A stretch of 22,873 nucleotides of DNA from CAYRVX01 sp964642165 (GTDB lineage Bacteria; Planctomycetota; Phycisphaerae; SM23-33): assembly GCA_964642165.1 (NCBI GenBank), contig CAZXOC010000100.1:1-22873 (forward strand), given 5' to 3'. The translations under genes and the position numbers were made by a program. This document shows positions 21,972 to 22,873 of the stretch, in pieces; the first letter of the stretch is position 1, and each line of letters begins with the position of its first letter. The notes beneath the pieces were generated by a model. The model was not told the origin of the DNA. It saw nothing but the letters and a program-made list of their open reading frames with translations, and did not search any database.

Positions 21972-22658
21972 TCAGCTTGCCGACCACGCGATGAAGTTCA
22001 CGGCCATGTGGCTGAGCGTGATGTAGAGGATGCTGCCCGTCCACTGACGCGTCAAGCCCACGAGGATGCCCCCCAGGAACGTGTAGCACAACTGGAAGGC
22101 CACGAACCCCGCCGGAATGGCCAGCAGGTTCGGCAGGTGCCACAGCGAGAACAGCGCCGACGTCACGACCAGCGCCCGGCGTATGGGCACGCGCCGGTGG
22201 AGGCGGCTCGGCAGGAGCGGCTCCAGTCGCCCGTACAGGTAGCCGGGGAACACCAGGTCCTGCGCCAGCGGCGAGATCAGCCAGATCCCCATGTGCTCGC
22301 GCCCGAAGGGGCGCGTCGGCAGCAGGGGGTAGACCACGGCGGTGAGGAGGATCGGCAGGCCGCAGAACAGCAGCACCTTCCGCCAGTGGGTGCGGATCGC
22401 GCCGATGCGGAGCCCGCTTCGCCGCCAGCTCCCGGCCGTCAGGACCAGGGCGAAGGCCAGGAACAGCAGGTGGTAGTACCAGGCCATCCAGGCGGGCGGG
22501 AACAGCCCTCCACCCAGCTGCCTCCACGTGATCCGGTAGATCCAGTAGGGCACGCCGTAGAAGGCGAGCGTGACCAGCACGCCCAGGCAGAGGGTCTCGA
22601 CCAGGCGTCGTCGTCGGCTGTCCATCTCCTCACGCATCCCGCACCCCACCCAGCGCAC
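21972..22658 (-). CDS. CPBP-family intramembrane protease homologue lacking the EE pair
   Basis: The protein has 228 residues with about six to seven hydrophobic membrane segments (residues about 21-41, 57-76, 96-113, 124-143, 162-203 and 208-226). The CPBP (CAAX/Abi) layout is visible: motif 1 at SPLAQDLVFPGYLYG (129-143), motif 2 FSLWHLPN with His174, and motif 3 SHMAVN with His217 and Asn221. Motif 1 normally has EE-x-x-x-R; here it is Gln133-Asp134 and Pro138, so the catalytic glutamate and the arginine are replaced. The protein may therefore be a specialised or inactive member; partners are unknown. The GTG start at 22658 follows AGGAAGAG with suitable spacing; ATG 22637 and ATG 22625 are alternatives. 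Hairpin repeats lie on both sides of the gene. Confidence 0.8.
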   Translation of the reverse strand: MRWVGCGMREEMDSRRRRLVETLCLGVLVTLAFYGVPYWIYRITWRQLGGGLFPPAWMAWYYHLLFLAFALVLTAGSWRRSGLRIGAIRTHWRKVLLFCGLPILLTAVVYPLLPTRPFGREHMGIWLISPLAQDLVFPGYLYGRLEPLLPSRLHRRVPIRRALVVTSALFSLWHLPNLLAIPAGFVAFQLCYTFLGGILVGLTRQWTGSILYITLSHMAVNFIAWSAS

Positions 22659-22670
22659 CGCGCTCTTCCT

Positions 22671-22695
22671 CGTTTAGCGGGCCGGCTTGCCGGCC
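22671..22695 (+). repeat. CGTTTAGCGG hairpin repeat, copy 3
   Basis: CGTTTAGCGG is followed by stem GGCCGGC (sharing the last G of the head), loop TT, GCCGGCC. It lies immediately upstream of the CPBP gene and just next to its probable ribosome-binding site. Confidence 0.75.
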
Positions 22696-22707
22696 GTGTT
22701 CTTGCTC

Positions 22708-22731
22708 GTTTAGCGGCGGGCCTTGGCCCGC
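22708..22731 (+). repeat. CGTTTAGCGG hairpin repeat, copy 4
   Basis: CGTTTAGCGG is followed by stem GCGGGCC, loop TT, GGCCCGC. It is in direct orientation with copy 3, and both copies are preceded by a short T/C-rich stretch (TTCCT and TTGCT) before the head. Confidence 0.75.
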
Positions 22732-22786
22732 GCGGGTTCTGCGCCCACACGCCGCGCCGCCGCCGCCGCCACCCGCCGACGGATCC

Positions 22787-22811
22787 TACCGCGCCGCTTG
22801 GCGGCGCGGTA
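22787..22811. repeat. Strong inverted repeat next to copy 5
   Basis: TACCGCGCCGC (22787-22797) and GCGGCGCGGTA (22801-22811) are perfect 11-base arms around a TTG loop. It lacks the CGTTTAGCGG head and abuts copy 5, so it may be a related or composite element. Confidence 0.65.
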
Positions 22812-22812
22812 A

Positions 22813-22843
22813 CGCGGCCCGCAAGCGGGCCCGCTAAACGGCG
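22813..22843 (-). repeat. CGTTTAGCGG hairpin repeat, copy 5
   Basis: On the minus strand CGCCGTTTAGCGG is followed by stem GGCCCGC, loop TT, GCGGGCC. It has the same stem as copy 2. The flank beyond the head (ACGGCGCGCTG on the plus strand) is repeated three times up to the window edge. Confidence 0.75.
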
Positions 22844-22873
22844 CGCTGGACGGCGCGCCGCGACGGCGCGCTG
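22838..22873. repeat. Three near-tandem copies of an 11-bp unit at the window edge
   Basis: ACGGCGCGCTG, ACGGCGCGCCG and ACGGCGCGCTG occur at 22838-22848, 22850-22860 and 22863-22873, one to two bases apart. The first overlaps the head of copy 5, suggesting that the flank of that hairpin element has been amplified. It may continue past the window. Confidence 0.6.

Noticed and set aside
21801..22873. Hairpin repeats considered as a CRISPR array
   Set aside because: Copies occur in both orientations, with irregular spacing around a protein gene and no uniform spacers; no cas gene is present.

Overview
The window looks like high-GC DNA from a Planctomycetota-type bacterium (or a related PVC-phylum bacterium), probably from an environmental genome. 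The evidence is a run of large secreted carbohydrate-active and beta-propeller proteins, HEAT-repeat proteins, a CxxCH-containing alpha/alpha-toroid protein, a DUF6786-like lipoprotein, a sulfatase-type N-terminus, and several decayed transposable elements. The phylum is an inference from these families; no rRNA or tRNA gene was found to fix it.

Layout from left to right. (1) Positions 1-1387, minus: the N-terminal part of a secreted HEAT-like protein that runs off the left edge. (2) 1388-2060: no intact gene; it holds the degenerate 3' end of an IS1380-type transposase interrupted by an 18-bp perfect palindrome. (3) 2061-5360, minus: a large secreted LamG-like plus alpha/alpha-toroid protein, preceded by repeat element A. 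(4) 5741-10864, plus: a QueG-like Fe-S protein, a truncated Tat-leader remnant, a divergent GH32 enzyme, and a beta-propeller/coiled-coil/HEAT fusion. (5) 10865-12217: a graveyard with a transposase N-terminus, a likely group II intron 3' end (domains V-VI), a GH32-type C-terminal fragment and a short tandem repeat. (6) 12218-18804, minus: four collinear genes, reading 18804 to 12218: a chimeric protein with a sulfatase-like leader, a clan GH-A arabinofuranosidase-like enzyme, a QW-repeat toroid with a CxxCH motif, and an oligogalacturonate-lyase-like beta-propeller. Repeat element B lies between the second and third. (7) 19022-21822, plus: a lipoprotein and a DUF5060/apiosidase-like hydrolase in tandem. 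(8) 21972-22658, minus: a CPBP membrane protease homologue, flanked by a family of short hairpin repeats that continues to the right edge.

Functionally this is an accessory region for breakdown of complex plant- or algal-type polysaccharides: fructan-type (GH32), arabinose or apiose side chains (GH-A and GH140-like), and uronate oligomers (PL22-like). Almost every enzyme has a signal peptide or lipobox. No SusC/D-type transporter, sugar permease or regulator is visible.

The least ordinary signals are non-coding. First, a 136-164 bp element occurs twice as the leader of two unrelated minus-strand genes, carrying a possible promoter and a 5' hairpin whose one variable pair remains pairable (G-U) only in the minus-strand RNA. 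Second, a five-copy family at 21.8-22.85 kb combines an invariant CGTTTAGCGG head with a 7-bp hairpin whose stem changes sequence by paired substitutions; one copy supplies the stop codon of the neighbouring gene. Base composition also appears patchy, with GC-richer genes (2061-5360 and 14892-21822) alternating with less GC-rich ones. No numerical calculation was run.
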